Below, piece after piece: positions 53,227-62,081 of a DNA stretch of 64,000 bases (its first letter is position 1; every line of letters begins with the position of its first letter). The notes below the pieces were generated by a model. It was not told the origin of the DNA. It searched no databases and was given only the letters and a program-made list of their open reading frames with translations. This DNA is from SIG672 sp045535095 (lineage in GTDB: Bacteria; Bacillota; Clostridia; Oscillospirales; CAG-272), in NCBI GenBank assembly GCA_045535095.1, contig JAZSKY010000071.1, forward strand, positions 4,588-68,587, written 5' to 3'. A program made the position numbers and the translations under genes.

Positions 53227-53826
53227 TTATGCAAACTTTTTAACTATAACGATGCTTACACAGCTTCCCTTTACGCCTACGATAACGTCGTCGGAGGCGG
53301 AAGCGATCACAGACTTTTCAAGCTCGTCCCATTCTTCTGCCTTTTCGGTGGGGCTTACAGAGCTTCTGTACCGGTCAAGACTCCAGTAGTAGGAGAAGTC
53401 CATACCGCCCGAGAATCCCGATGCCATACGCGCGTGGTCGGTCGATGCGGCAATAGCCTCCATACTCTCGCTATCAAGGAAAAGGTCCTCAACTGCCGAG
53501 CGGATCTTTCCGACGATTCCGACAGCGGCGGCGTTTTTCTTATTCTTTGAAACCTTGATAAGCTCTTCCTTCTTCTCTGCGGTCATCTCGGAGAGCTTTA
53601 TGGAAACACTCAGAGTGCATACGCCGTTTTCATACTCGAACCACATCTCGCCGTCAAAATCGTCAACGATGCTCGGGAGCATTCCGTCGGTCTCCTCGCA
53701 GAGCAGACGAAGCTGAAGTGTCTGCTTATGATTTAGTCCGATATACGCCGCAAATCTCTCGCTTTCGTCGAGAATTGCCGCAAGGTCCTTAGTGCCTTTT
53801 TCTATTTTGCATACGTTTGATTTCAT
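53227..53826 (-). CDS. Unrecognised protein, possible degenerate GHKL ATPase
   Basis: A 199-residue soluble protein between two STAS genes. LNHKQTLQLRLLCEETDGML resembles the helix with the N-box of GHKL (RsbW-like) kinases, but the glycine-rich G1 and G2 boxes are not recognisable. The C-terminal part (VGVKGSCVSIVIVKKFA) is not diagnostic. Position suggests a switching partner for the flanking STAS proteins. I cannot assign it to a family with confidence. Confidence 0.55.
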   Translation of the reverse strand: MKSNVCKIEKGTKDLAAILDESERFAAYIGLNHKQTLQLRLLCEETDGMLPSIVDDFDGEMWFEYENGVCTLSVSIKLSEMTAEKKEELIKVSKNKKNAAAVGIVGKIRSAVEDLFLDSESMEAIAASTDHARMASGFSGGMDFSYYWSLDRYRSSVSPTEKAEEWDELEKSVIASASDDVIVGVKGSCVSIVIVKKFA

Positions 53827-53847
53827 AAAAAGTCTCCCTTTCCCGTC

Positions 53848-54144
53848 TTATTCAATATCGAAAATGTCGGCAAATCCGGTCATTTCAAAAACTTCCATAA
53901 CCTCTTCGCAAACGTTTCTAACCTTCATTGAGCCTATCTTCTGCATCTTCTTCTGTGCCGAGAGAAGAACGCGAAGTCCTGCGCTCGATATGTACTCTAC
54001 ACCCTTGAGATCAAGAATGAGATTTTTGGTGTCGCCTATATCCTCGTTTATCGTTTTATCAAGAGCAGGAGCGGTAACGGTATCGAGTCTGCCTACGATC
54101 TCGATGATCGTCTCCTGCGCGTTTTTTATTATTTCTATTGTCAT
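53848..54144 (-). CDS. STAS anti-sigma-factor antagonist
   Basis: A 98-residue STAS protein (GRLDTVTAPALDKTI, YISSAGLRVLLSAQKKMQ, EVFEMTGFADIFDIE) with S53/S54 as likely phosphosites. It starts 13 bases after the SpoIIE-RsbW fusion gene and is the most probable direct substrate of that phosphatase and kinase. It shares the SSAGLRV and MTGFAD signatures with the other two STAS domains in the cassette. Confidence 0.94.
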   Translation of the reverse strand: MTIEIIKNAQETIIEIVGRLDTVTAPALDKTINEDIGDTKNLILDLKGVEYISSAGLRVLLSAQKKMQKIGSMKVRNVCEEVMEVFEMTGFADIFDIE

Positions 54145-54157
54145 TTTCCTTGTCTCC

Positions 54158-56992
54158 TTATATCTTTTTGATCATAGTCAGAATGTTTTCGCCGTTTTCG
54201 TACGCGTAGCTGAGGGTATCCATGGTTTTCTTCGTGATGAAGATACCGAGTCCGCCTATCTCGCGCTCGTCTGCAGAGAGAGTAGTGTCGGGATCGGGCT
54301 TCTTCAGAGGATCGAAGGGGATTCCCCTGTCTGCCATACGGAAGGTGATATTTCGGCTTTCACCGTCGAAGGCAATAGAGATATCCACGTCGCCTTCTCC
54401 GCCCTCGTAAGCATAGTGAGCAACGTTGACAAATATTTCTTCGATCGCAACGCATATTGCAGTCTGCGCCTTCATAGGACATTCAAATCCCGAGAGCGTT
54501 TCCTCAACAAAGGAAATAACGTCGCCGAGTGCCTCGGTCTTCGCCGGGAACGTTTTATTTATCATTTGCTCACCTCCTTTTTTGGGTTTAAAATCAAGCA
54601 TAAGCATCGTAATATCGTCAAACTGCGGAGATTCTCCGACAAATTCGTCAATATTTGCTTTAAGCATAGGTAAAAGCTCGGTCGCTTCCGTGGAAGCGTT
54701 TTTATTCATAAAGTCAAGGAGTCTCTCCTCACCATAGAGCTTGTTTTCGGTGTTGGTCGCCTCGGGCACGCCGTCTGTGTAGAGGAAGATCCTATCTCCC
54801 GCCTCAAGCGTTATCTCGCCCATTTTGTAGCAGATGCCCTCCATACCTGCAAGAACGAAGCCTGCGCGTGTCTTGAGGTATTCAAACGAGCCGTCCGCAC
54901 GCTTCAGAAGGGGCGGATTATGTCCTGCGTTTGCAAACTGTACCTTTCCGCTCGAAAGATCGAGAATGCCCATCCAAGCGGTGACGAACATACCCGACTC
55001 GTTATTTTCGCAAAGCTTTTCGTTCGCCTTGGTGAAAATATCGTTTACCGCCATACCGCTTTCTGCAAGGTCCTTGATGATCGTTTTCGCGGTCATCATA
55101 AACATTGCGGCAGGTATTCCCTTGCCCGAAACGTCGGCGGCAAGGAATGCTACCGTATTATCGCTCAGCTTATAGAAATCGTAGAAGTCTCCTCCGACCT
55201 CCTTTGCGGCGATCATTTCGGCATAAATGCGGTACTCATCGTCCTTCGGGAAGTTGGTCGGGAGTGCGGAAAGCTGTATCTGCTTTGCGTACTCAAGCTC
55301 CTTGTCGATACGCGCCGCCGCCTCTGCAATATAGCGCTTGAGGGTTGCAACGGTGGAGTTGATGTCGTCCGAAAGCGAGGAAAATTCCTCGTTCGAGCGA
55401 ACGTTTACCTCTACGCTGAGGTCACCCTCGGTGATACGTCCGAGCGTATCGTTTATTTTCTTTAAGTTATTGATGATGACTCTCTTTATGAGTATGTAGA
55501 TGAACACGAACAGCGCGGCAAATATAAGCACCTGCATAAAGACGCTCGTATAAAGAGATGCGTCGCGCATGAACATTGCCTCGGACTCGGGCATTGCCGC
55601 GATAATACAGTAGCCTTCAACGAACTTGAAAACATACATATATTTTTCGCTCTCGGCGCTGTTTGTGTCCACAATATCCGCAGGATAAAGGTCGGTTGCG
55701 GTACTACCCGTCTCCATTTCGAGGGAAGGAGTGATTCCGATAGTGGAAATGTGACGTCCCGAATACTCGTTATCAATTACAAGATTGAGCTTATCGTCGC
55801 AAACGGCAACGAGGCCGCCCGTTCCGACGTGTCTGTTCTTGGTGACGTCAACCACGAACTCGTTGAGCATTGCGTGGAACTGCTCCGCGTCGTATCCGAC
55901 CTGAATGAATCCGCCGCCCTGAAGTCTTACCGCCGCGTATTTTCTCCATTCGGACTCGTCTTTTCCGCGTCGGCTATACTCCTGAACGAAGGAGTCTTGT
56001 ATTTTGAGCATATCAACGAATTCCTTTGACTGCTCTTTACTGTTCATATCGTAAACGCCTATAACGTCATCTTCATTTGAGTCTATTATAATGCCGCTAT
56101 CGTCAACTACGTTGATCTCCTCGACACCGTACTTCTGAACGAGAAGGTCGAGATCGCTAAATCCGCTCTCGTACTCGATCTTAACCTTTTCGGCAATATC
56201 GAGAAGCTGTGCGTCCGATTTTTCCTTGATGTCGGTCTCGACGTCGTCCATTGCGGCGGTAAAGACCTCCTTGGTCTCGATCTTTACCATTCTGTTCTGA
56301 AGAATATAGGTGAAGGAGCTCGTTACCAAATATGCAATAACGATACAGAGAAGAAGCCATCTCTGGAAGGTGTTTGCGATTCTTTCGCTTCCCTTTTTAC
56401 GGGTGAAGCGCTCGTGACTGAGAAGGGATACTATGATGATGGCGCATCCGACAGCCACAGCGTTTCCGAGTATCATCGGGAAGGTTGCACCTTTGACAAA
56501 TTCAAAGGCGTATGAGGAATCCTTCATATTCGTCAAGAATATAAGGATCATGTGGATAACCTCGCAGACAACGGCGATACAAACTCCGTATCCCCACGTC
56601 GGCTTCTTGTTATCAAACATAAGCTTACGAAGTCCTGCCGCCATAAAGCCTGCGAGAACTGTCGCTACGCTACACGCAAGGCGCGTATATTCTCCTCCGC
56701 CCCAGAATACCGAGAACCAGCGGTAAAGTCCGCCGATAAATCCCGAGATTATACCTGCGGGCGCGCCGAAGATAAGTCCTGCCGAAAGGGGCGCCGCATC
56801 ACGGACGTTCACCGTCGTTCCGAGCCAGTCCACGCCATAGCTTGACGCAAAGGCTGAAACGCCGCCGAAAAGAAGTCCGATAATTATCTGCTTTACCGCG
56901 TAAGGCAGCTTCTTTAAGGGTGTGTACTTATCCGCAATATATACTGCAAGGACAAGAAGACAGTTAATTAATACCGGAATTGCAAGTCTCAT
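54158..56992 (-). CDS. Sensor SpoIIE-type phosphatase fused to RsbW-like kinase
   Basis: A 944-residue membrane regulator. In order it has an N-terminal multi-helix membrane module resembling the 5TM-LYT sensor (about 1-200), a TM, an extracellular Cache-like sensor (about 235-485), a TM (about 490-512), a HAMP linker, a coiled coil, a PP2C/SpoIIE Ser phosphatase (about 580-800: GGDFYDFY, AADVSGKGIPAAMFM, NAGHNPP, DDITMLML), and a C-terminal GHKL kinase (810-944: EEIFVNVAHYAY, DRGIPFDP, GGLGIFI). One polypeptide can therefore both phosphorylate and dephosphorylate STAS partners. A strong internal ribosome site precedes codon 810. It is followed by STAS genes and no sigma gene is adjacent. Confidence 0.92.
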   Translation of the reverse strand: MRLAIPVLINCLLVLAVYIADKYTPLKKLPYAVKQIIIGLLFGGVSAFASSYGVDWLGTTVNVRDAAPLSAGLIFGAPAGIISGFIGGLYRWFSVFWGGGEYTRLACSVATVLAGFMAAGLRKLMFDNKKPTWGYGVCIAVVCEVIHMILIFLTNMKDSSYAFEFVKGATFPMILGNAVAVGCAIIIVSLLSHERFTRKKGSERIANTFQRWLLLCIVIAYLVTSSFTYILQNRMVKIETKEVFTAAMDDVETDIKEKSDAQLLDIAEKVKIEYESGFSDLDLLVQKYGVEEINVVDDSGIIIDSNEDDVIGVYDMNSKEQSKEFVDMLKIQDSFVQEYSRRGKDESEWRKYAAVRLQGGGFIQVGYDAEQFHAMLNEFVVDVTKNRHVGTGGLVAVCDDKLNLVIDNEYSGRHISTIGITPSLEMETGSTATDLYPADIVDTNSAESEKYMYVFKFVEGYCIIAAMPESEAMFMRDASLYTSVFMQVLIFAALFVFIYILIKRVIINNLKKINDTLGRITEGDLSVEVNVRSNEEFSSLSDDINSTVATLKRYIAEAAARIDKELEYAKQIQLSALPTNFPKDDEYRIYAEMIAAKEVGGDFYDFYKLSDNTVAFLAADVSGKGIPAAMFMMTAKTIIKDLAESGMAVNDIFTKANEKLCENNESGMFVTAWMGILDLSSGKVQFANAGHNPPLLKRADGSFEYLKTRAGFVLAGMEGICYKMGEITLEAGDRIFLYTDGVPEATNTENKLYGEERLLDFMNKNASTEATELLPMLKANIDEFVGESPQFDDITMLMLDFKPKKGGEQMINKTFPAKTEALGDVISFVEETLSGFECPMKAQTAICVAIEEIFVNVAHYAYEGGEGDVDISIAFDGESRNITFRMADRGIPFDPLKKPDPDTTLSADEREIGGLGIFITKKTMDTLSYAYENGENILTMIKKI
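54565..54577 (-). promoter_or_regulatory. Internal ribosome site and start for a free RsbW-like kinase
   Basis: Inside the phosphatase-kinase gene, GGAGGTG (54571-54577) lies seven bases upstream of an in-frame ATG (54563-54565) at the exact border between the PP2C and GHKL domains. Initiation here would give a 135-residue protein (54565 to 54158), the normal size of a stand-alone RsbW/SpoIIAB. The site is better than most true start sites in the window. Confidence 0.72.
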
Positions 56993-57004
56993 TCGGTCAC
57001 CTCG

Positions 57005-57964
57005 TTATTTAAGCAGCAGTATCAGATCCCAGACGTAGCTGGCAATCAGATTTCCGATAATACCGAGTGCCATAAGCAGAACCATATATATAAGCATACT
57101 GCTCTTGCTTATCGAGTTTTTCGCGATATTATAGTAGAAGCTGAAATGTCCCTGCATATTATCCTCGCGGCTCTGCTGCCACTGATAGGTTATAACGTCC
57201 TCGCTGTCGTAGGATGCGGGAAGATATTCCCTATACAGATTCTCCTCAAGGCGTCTGATACGGTAGCAGCCTGCATCGTTAAGCTCATAGCTTTCGTCAA
57301 TAGAGATGGTAATTACCGCCTTTTTGAGCTTCTGACGGTGGAAAGATCCTATTCGTGTGATCTCCTCGGGCAAAAGTCTCGACTCGTTGATACGAACCGA
57401 ATATCCGTATTTTTCGGAAATTACCGGAGTTGTGAGAAGGTCTCTGAGTCTGTCTATCGCGTTTCCGACACTTGCGCGCGATCTGAAGATGCCGTCCAGA
57501 GTCTTATGGGGCATACGCCAGATGAAATACGCTTCGTCGTTGTCGAGATACTCGCCGAGTCCCTCAAGGTCAAAGGTGAGAAGTGTGCCGTCTGCAAGAG
57601 ACCTCGTTTCGTATTTGAGTGTGCTTATATGTACTATATCCACCGTTTTGCCGTTATAAGCAATTTCGGAGGTGTGTATATTTTTCTTAAAGTCAACAAT
57701 ACACGCCGCGCTGAAGGTCGCCTGCAATATTTTAGTATCGTTAAAAAGCAAGGAGAGATCTTCTATTTCGTCACACGAAACAGTAAACGGGATATAAACG
57801 CTGACGCATTTACTCGCCTTTACTCCGCGTATGCGCAGAGCGAAATCGACGTAGCTTTTTCCCTTGGGATTTAACCAGTCGTTGATGTAAACGGTGCTCG
57901 TATCGTCACCGTCAACCCAGACAGCCCAGCCGTCGTCGGCGTATTTTTTATATTTTTTAGCCAT
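57005..57964 (-). CDS. Protein of unknown function with C-terminal membrane anchor
   Basis: A 319-residue protein I cannot assign to a family. Residues 1 to about 285 look cytoplasmic and mixed alpha/beta (VAWVDG-like tryptophan-rich N-terminus, YVDFALRIRGV, FDLEGLGEYLDNDEAYFIW, KAVITISIDESYELN). Residues about 286-319 are strongly hydrophobic, one long or two short membrane segments. It precedes the SpoIIE-type gene by 12 bases and so is probably the first gene of the signalling cassette, perhaps an input or target of the switch. Confidence 0.6.
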   Translation of the reverse strand: MAKKYKKYADDGWAVWVDGDDTSTVYINDWLNPKGKSYVDFALRIRGVKASKCVSVYIPFTVSCDEIEDLSLLFNDTKILQATFSAACIVDFKKNIHTSEIAYNGKTVDIVHISTLKYETRSLADGTLLTFDLEGLGEYLDNDEAYFIWRMPHKTLDGIFRSRASVGNAIDRLRDLLTTPVISEKYGYSVRINESRLLPEEITRIGSFHRQKLKKAVITISIDESYELNDAGCYRIRRLEENLYREYLPASYDSEDVITYQWQQSREDNMQGHFSFYYNIAKNSISKSSMLIYMVLLMALGIIGNLIASYVWDLILLLK

Positions 57965-57979
57965 TTCCTTTGCTCCCTT

Positions 57980-58249
57980 CTATATTATTTTTCTTCCTGC
58001 AACGTATTTTGCAGTTACTTTCTTATCGTCAAGTCCGAGATAAACGGCGCGCTCCATTCTCTCTGCGAGAGTCAGACTCTGCACCTGCTCAAGCACGCTA
58101 TCGTCAAGAACGACGGCGTCAAATTCATAGCCCCCCTCAAAGCTTCCGACCTTTCCGAAGAATGCTCCGCCTCCCTTGGTGGCAAGGTAGAACGCTTCCG
58201 AAAAGACGAGAGGGCGATACGCCTCGTCAACTTGATGAAATGTCTGAAA
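57980..58249 (-). pseudogene. Guanine deaminase remnant (C-terminal part only)
   Basis: An open frame of 90 codons without a start. It reads EAYRPLVFSEAFYLATKGGG, then FFGKVGSFEGGYEFDAVVL, ending TAKYVAGRKII and TAG. This is the C-terminal end of a guanine deaminase/amidohydrolase (normally over 400 residues). The metal-binding N-terminal and middle parts are absent, cut off near 58249 just before the end of the next gene. It is a deletion relic. Codons are still in frame, so the loss may be fairly recent. Confidence 0.8.
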
Positions 58250-58256
58250 TTACTTT

Positions 58257-58595
58257 TTACGCCTTCTTTGCAGAAGCGATCTTCTGAACAAACAAAGCGA
58301 TAAGCAGAACAACGAACAGAGCCGCGCCTATCTTGTGAACGATCGAGAGAGCGGCAATTCCGTGAGACGCCTTGATGATAATTCCGCTGATGAGCGCGAC
58401 TAAGTAGCAAGCTCTCATAATGATCTCGAGTGCGGGAATCTTCCAGCTCTTTTTAGTCAGAACGGTGTACGCCACGAGAACGAGAACGCCAACGAGCGAG
58501 AGTGCGATGTGTGCGGTCATTCCGGTTGCTCTGAGTAAGAAAAGCAGTACGCCTATCGCGAGAAGAACGGGGGTGAAAATAAGGTCCTTTTTCAT
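58257..58595 (-). CDS. Small membrane protein, four TM segments
   Basis: A 112-residue integral membrane protein with four hydrophobic segments (about 5-20, 28-45, 62-78, 85-105) and a KK-rich end. I do not recognise a specific family. It starts at ATG 58595 behind AAGGAG; an upstream extension to 58649 has no ribosome site. It follows the Pr6Pr-like membrane protein gene by 19 bases, so the pair is probably one operon. Confidence 0.65.
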   Translation of the reverse strand: MKKDLIFTPVLLAIGVLLFLLRATGMTAHIALSLVGVLVLVAYTVLTKKSWKIPALEIIMRACYLVALISGIIIKASHGIAALSIVHKIGAALFVVLLIALFVQKIASAKKA

Positions 58596-58614
58596 AATTT
58601 TAACTCCTTTTATT

Positions 58615-59295
58615 TTATTTATCAGTTTTTTTCTTGCCGAGTCTGTCAAGTCCGAGGAAGATAAATCCTACGAGAACGAACGCGGCAGCGAGAATACCGA
58701 TCCACATAAGAACACCGTTCACGCCCTGCGTATCAAGATTTACGAAGAAATAGGGATAGATCAGGGGTGTTGTGGAGGTGGGAATCAGTATAGAAGAGTC
58801 AAATCTCAAAATGATCGCCTGAATGAGAAGGAAGATCACGTAAGCAAGAGGAAACGCTATCGACGAGACAGGATAATACCACTTGCATTTTCCACGCTCG
58901 TAGAAGAGAAACCAGTCTGCTATGTACATAATGGGGAGAACCACGTGGAAAATAAGACTTCCTATACGCCAGTTAAGCTGGGGATCGCGTCCCTCTGCGC
59001 CTGCAAGCATAATGTTGAACACAAGGAAAGTGAGCAAAATGCCGAGCATTCCGATAAATTTGAGTATAGGCGCCGCGCTGACGAAGCTGTCCGACGGCTT
59101 CTTTACCGTCTGAATAAGAGCCGCGAGCATAACGCCGATACAAAGGAAATTACTGATGTTTGTGAAGTGTACGTAGAAGTCCCAGCGTATCTGATTTATA
59201 TTGTCAAATATACCAAGACTTGCGATAGTTCCGACAAATCCCAAGGTGAGATATACGGTCTGATAAATGAGCTGTGCCGTTCTGTTTTTGATCAT
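58615..59295 (-). CDS. Pr6Pr-like membrane protein
   Basis: A 226-residue protein with six hydrophobic segments. The N-terminal AQLIYQTVYLTLGFVGTIAS and WDFYVHFTNISNFLC, then LIFHVVLPIMYIADWFLFY and a C-terminal YPYFFVNLDTQGVNGVLMW, match the Pr6Pr (FAR-17a/AIG1-like) membrane family. The role in bacteria is not established. The ATG at 59295 has a GGAG site. Transcription would run on into the small membrane protein. Confidence 0.72.
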   Translation of the reverse strand: MIKNRTAQLIYQTVYLTLGFVGTIASLGIFDNINQIRWDFYVHFTNISNFLCIGVMLAALIQTVKKPSDSFVSAAPILKFIGMLGILLTFLVFNIMLAGAEGRDPQLNWRIGSLIFHVVLPIMYIADWFLFYERGKCKWYYPVSSIAFPLAYVIFLLIQAIILRFDSSILIPTSTTPLIYPYFFVNLDTQGVNGVLMWIGILAAAFVLVGFIFLGLDRLGKKKTDK

Positions 59296-59382
59296 TTTTT
59301 TCTCCTTTCGTAAAACAAAAAACACTTTCCCTATGATACTGTCCATTCTAACACGAAAGCTGTGACAAACCTCTTACAAATA

Positions 59383-59410
59383 AAAGAAAAAGCCGTCAAA
59401 AAGACGGCTT
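59383..59410 (-). terminator. Terminator after the response regulator gene
   Basis: AAGCCGTC and GACGGCTT pair around TTTTT, followed on the minus strand by TTTCTTTT. It begins 13 bases past the response regulator stop and separates this operon from the membrane protein pair. Confidence 0.9.
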
Positions 59411-59422
59411 ATTTTAATAAAA

Positions 59423-60205
59423 TTATTTATTTCTTTTTCTTTCCCAAAGAAGTCCGCAGGTGTTCTCTGCCCAGCTGTACTGATACATATACTCGCCAAG
59501 AAATTCGGGCTTTCCGCATTTCAGGTAATTATAATAATCACAGTCGATCTTCTCGGGATTTATCGAATAGAGATAATTGTTTCTCTCGAAAACGCCTCCC
59601 ATTCCGACAGAGTCGAGCGTCTGTCTGAGGTCGCGGAAGAGCTGGTGGATATAGTTATGATTTTTCTGCTCCTCGTCATTCTCCCAAAGCGCAACTCCGA
59701 TCTCGGCAACCGTGACTCCCGCTCCGTTTCTGTCGATCAGAAAGGCAAAAAGCTCCTTTGTCTTTGAGCGCTTGAAGGTCAGCTTTTCTCCGTTTGCATA
59801 CACCTCGAAAGTTCCGAAGCAGGACGCAACGAGCGGCTTTTCCTTGCGGCGTATTCCCTTGATATTGTCGATCTCTGCCTGAACGTCAGAGGCGGAAACC
59901 GGCTTCATAAGATAGCCTGACGCGTGAAGCCTGAACGCAGGAATGGCATATTCCTCGTATCCCGTGCAAAAAACGATCTTACAGTCGGGACAGAATGAGA
60001 CTATCTTCTCGGCGAGCGCAAGTCCGCCCATTCCTCGCATATTTATATCCAAAAATGCGACGTCTATCGGGTTTTCCCTGACAAAGCCGAGCGCTTCCTC
60101 ACAGTCGGAAAATTTACTTAGCTCGGTAATATCGTCCGACGCCTCAATAGCTGACGCAAGTGCTCTCAGCATAAGTATCTCGTCATCAACTGCGATTGCG
60201 ATCAT
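59423..60205 (-). CDS. Response regulator with winged-helix (SARP/OmpR-like) domain
   Basis: A 260-residue two-component regulator. The receiver domain (1-120) has the acidic pair at VDDE, the phospho-aspartate in FLDINMRG and the conserved lysine in YLMKPV. Residues about 130-245 form an OmpR/SARP-like winged helix (GTFEVYANGEKLTFKRSKTK, LWENDEEQKNHNYIHQLFRD) rather than the LytTR domain usually paired with LytS-like kinases. It lies three bases after the kinase gene. Confidence 0.88.
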   Translation of the reverse strand: MIAIAVDDEILMLRALASAIEASDDITELSKFSDCEEALGFVRENPIDVAFLDINMRGMGGLALAEKIVSFCPDCKIVFCTGYEEYAIPAFRLHASGYLMKPVSASDVQAEIDNIKGIRRKEKPLVASCFGTFEVYANGEKLTFKRSKTKELFAFLIDRNGAGVTVAEIGVALWENDEEQKNHNYIHQLFRDLRQTLDSVGMGGVFERNNYLYSINPEKIDCDYYNYLKCGKPEFLGEYMYQYSWAENTCGLLWERKRNK

Positions 60206-60208
60206 TTT

Positions 60209-62053
60209 TCACACCTCCTTGGGAATAGTTATAGTTACCTTCGTGCCAACGTCCTTCGTGCTTTCAATTTCAAGCTCGCCGTTGACCATCGCCTTGAGTC
60301 GTCCGCGAATGTTACGTATTCCAACGTGTGCTCGCTCGTCAAGAAGGACGCTCGTATCAAAGCCTACTCCGTCGTCCTCTACCGAAACGCAGTAGCTCGT
60401 CTCCGTTTCGTAGGAGACGACGCGGATAGTGCCTCCTCTCGGGAGCTTCATAAGTCCGTGCTTTATAGCGTTTTCGACTATCGGCTGAATGGTGAGCGCA
60501 GGAATGTGGAAGTCCACCGAATTCATCTCAAACGAGAAGGTCATATCGGGGAAACGGACGTTTTCAATGCTGATATAGTGGCGCACGTGCTCCATTTCCT
60601 GAGACATAAGGATCGGCTTCGGATTATCAAGCTCTCCGAAATTCCCCCTTAAATACCGGGCAAAATTATGCACAAGCTCGCCTGCCTTAGGCGGATCTAT
60701 GCTACAAAGCTGCTCAATGCTTCCGAGCGTATTATATATGAAATGGGGACGTATCTGGCTCATCATAGTAGAGATTCTGCTCTCTGTGAGCTTCGCGTTC
60801 AGAACGAGCTTTTCGGTCTCAAGCTCCTTTGCCTTCGCTATTGCGTTGATACTGCGCGGTATGATTCTCAGAAGCGCAAGTATCGCAACTATAAAGAAGA
60901 GTATAAACACGTAGGCAGAGACAAGTCCGCCCTTCCAGAGTCCGACGTCGGTCATAACGGTGTCAACTCCAAAGGCGGCGATAGGAAGCGTGAGTCCGAC
61001 GTATAGCCAGCGCTCCCTTCCCTTTGCAAGGAAAATTTCTTTCAAAATACATCCGAGTAGTGCGATAGCGGACGTCGCCTGCGCTATTACCCACCAGAGC
61101 CAGAGGTCATAGAAAAGAAGATCTGTAAAGATGGGGAGCATAAGAAGGATCGCGTCACACGCCGCAAGAAGAGAGACGGTCGCCGTGCCAAGCGGCTTTG
61201 TGTTCTTTAACAAATGCACGATAGCTATCGAAAGAAATAGCATATAGAACATCATCGAGCATCCGAGAATGATCGTGTTCGACACAACCGATTCGTTTTT
61301 GAAGGACGTTCCCCTTGCGCTATACGAGAGGTATGTTCCCGCAAAGAGAATTACCGCGCCAAGCACCCAGATTATCTTACTGTTCTTTATATGAATAAGG
61401 ATTGAAAAGAGGGCTGTTCCGAGGAACACGAAGGAAACGATAACGAACAGAAGTCCGACGTCTCTTTGCGAGTCTCCGCTTGCAAGGACCCCTTTTTCAA
61501 ACTCAAATCCCGTCCAGAATGCCGTATTCGAGAGCATTTCGTCGATTGCGGTCTCGTTTCCGTACTTATGCGGATTGTGTACTACGATCTCGATAAGATC
61601 TTCCTCCGCGCTCATAAAGGAATGAGCGGTCCACGACTCGCAGCAGGATGCGTCACCGTACAGAGGGTTCTCGTTGTCGATCACGTACGGATCAAATCCT
61701 TTCTCGTAAAAGGTCAGATTTATGTGATCCGTGTAAAATGCGACAGGCATATCGCCTCTGCAAATGCCGACGTACTCGCCGTCGGGAGCATAGATATGGA
61801 AATTGCCTCGCAGGGTGACGTCGCCATCGGTCGCAGGGATATGCTCGCCCTGTACGATCGGCTTCCACTCGCCGTCTGCAACGCGGTATTCACCGTCAAA
61901 GCGCACCTGCGCGACAAGAGGCTCGGCGGCCTGACTGCTGGTCGCGTTTCCGTGCCACAAAAGCAGAGCGGCAATTACAAAAATGGCGCAAATGCCGATA
62001 ATTTGCAGAGTCGGTCTATTAAAAAACGGAAATTTATTTTTCCTGTTTTGCAT
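60209..62053 (-). CDS. LytS/7TMR-DISM-type sensor histidine kinase
   Basis: A 614-residue membrane kinase. It has one TM (about 16-36), an extracellular beta-rich domain (about 45-190), seven TM helices (about 200-400) and a His_kinase/HATPase module: MSQIRPHFIYNTLGSIEQLC carries the phospho-histidine, then VENAIKHGL (N-box) and DDGVGFD (G1). The 7TMR-DISM layout suggests sensing of a carbohydrate or other small extracellular ligand. It forms a pair with the downstream winged-helix regulator; the target genes are unknown. Confidence 0.9.
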   Translation of the reverse strand: MQNRKNKFPFFNRPTLQIIGICAIFVIAALLLWHGNATSSQAAEPLVAQVRFDGEYRVADGEWKPIVQGEHIPATDGDVTLRGNFHIYAPDGEYVGICRGDMPVAFYTDHINLTFYEKGFDPYVIDNENPLYGDASCCESWTAHSFMSAEEDLIEIVVHNPHKYGNETAIDEMLSNTAFWTGFEFEKGVLASGDSQRDVGLLFVIVSFVFLGTALFSILIHIKNSKIIWVLGAVILFAGTYLSYSARGTSFKNESVVSNTIILGCSMMFYMLFLSIAIVHLLKNTKPLGTATVSLLAACDAILLMLPIFTDLLFYDLWLWWVIAQATSAIALLGCILKEIFLAKGRERWLYVGLTLPIAAFGVDTVMTDVGLWKGGLVSAYVFILFFIVAILALLRIIPRSINAIAKAKELETEKLVLNAKLTESRISTMMSQIRPHFIYNTLGSIEQLCSIDPPKAGELVHNFARYLRGNFGELDNPKPILMSQEMEHVRHYISIENVRFPDMTFSFEMNSVDFHIPALTIQPIVENAIKHGLMKLPRGGTIRVVSYETETSYCVSVEDDGVGFDTSVLLDERAHVGIRNIRGRLKAMVNGELEIESTKDVGTKVTITIPKEV

Positions 62054-62081
62054 TGATAAGTCTCCTTTTTCCGCTGGAAAA

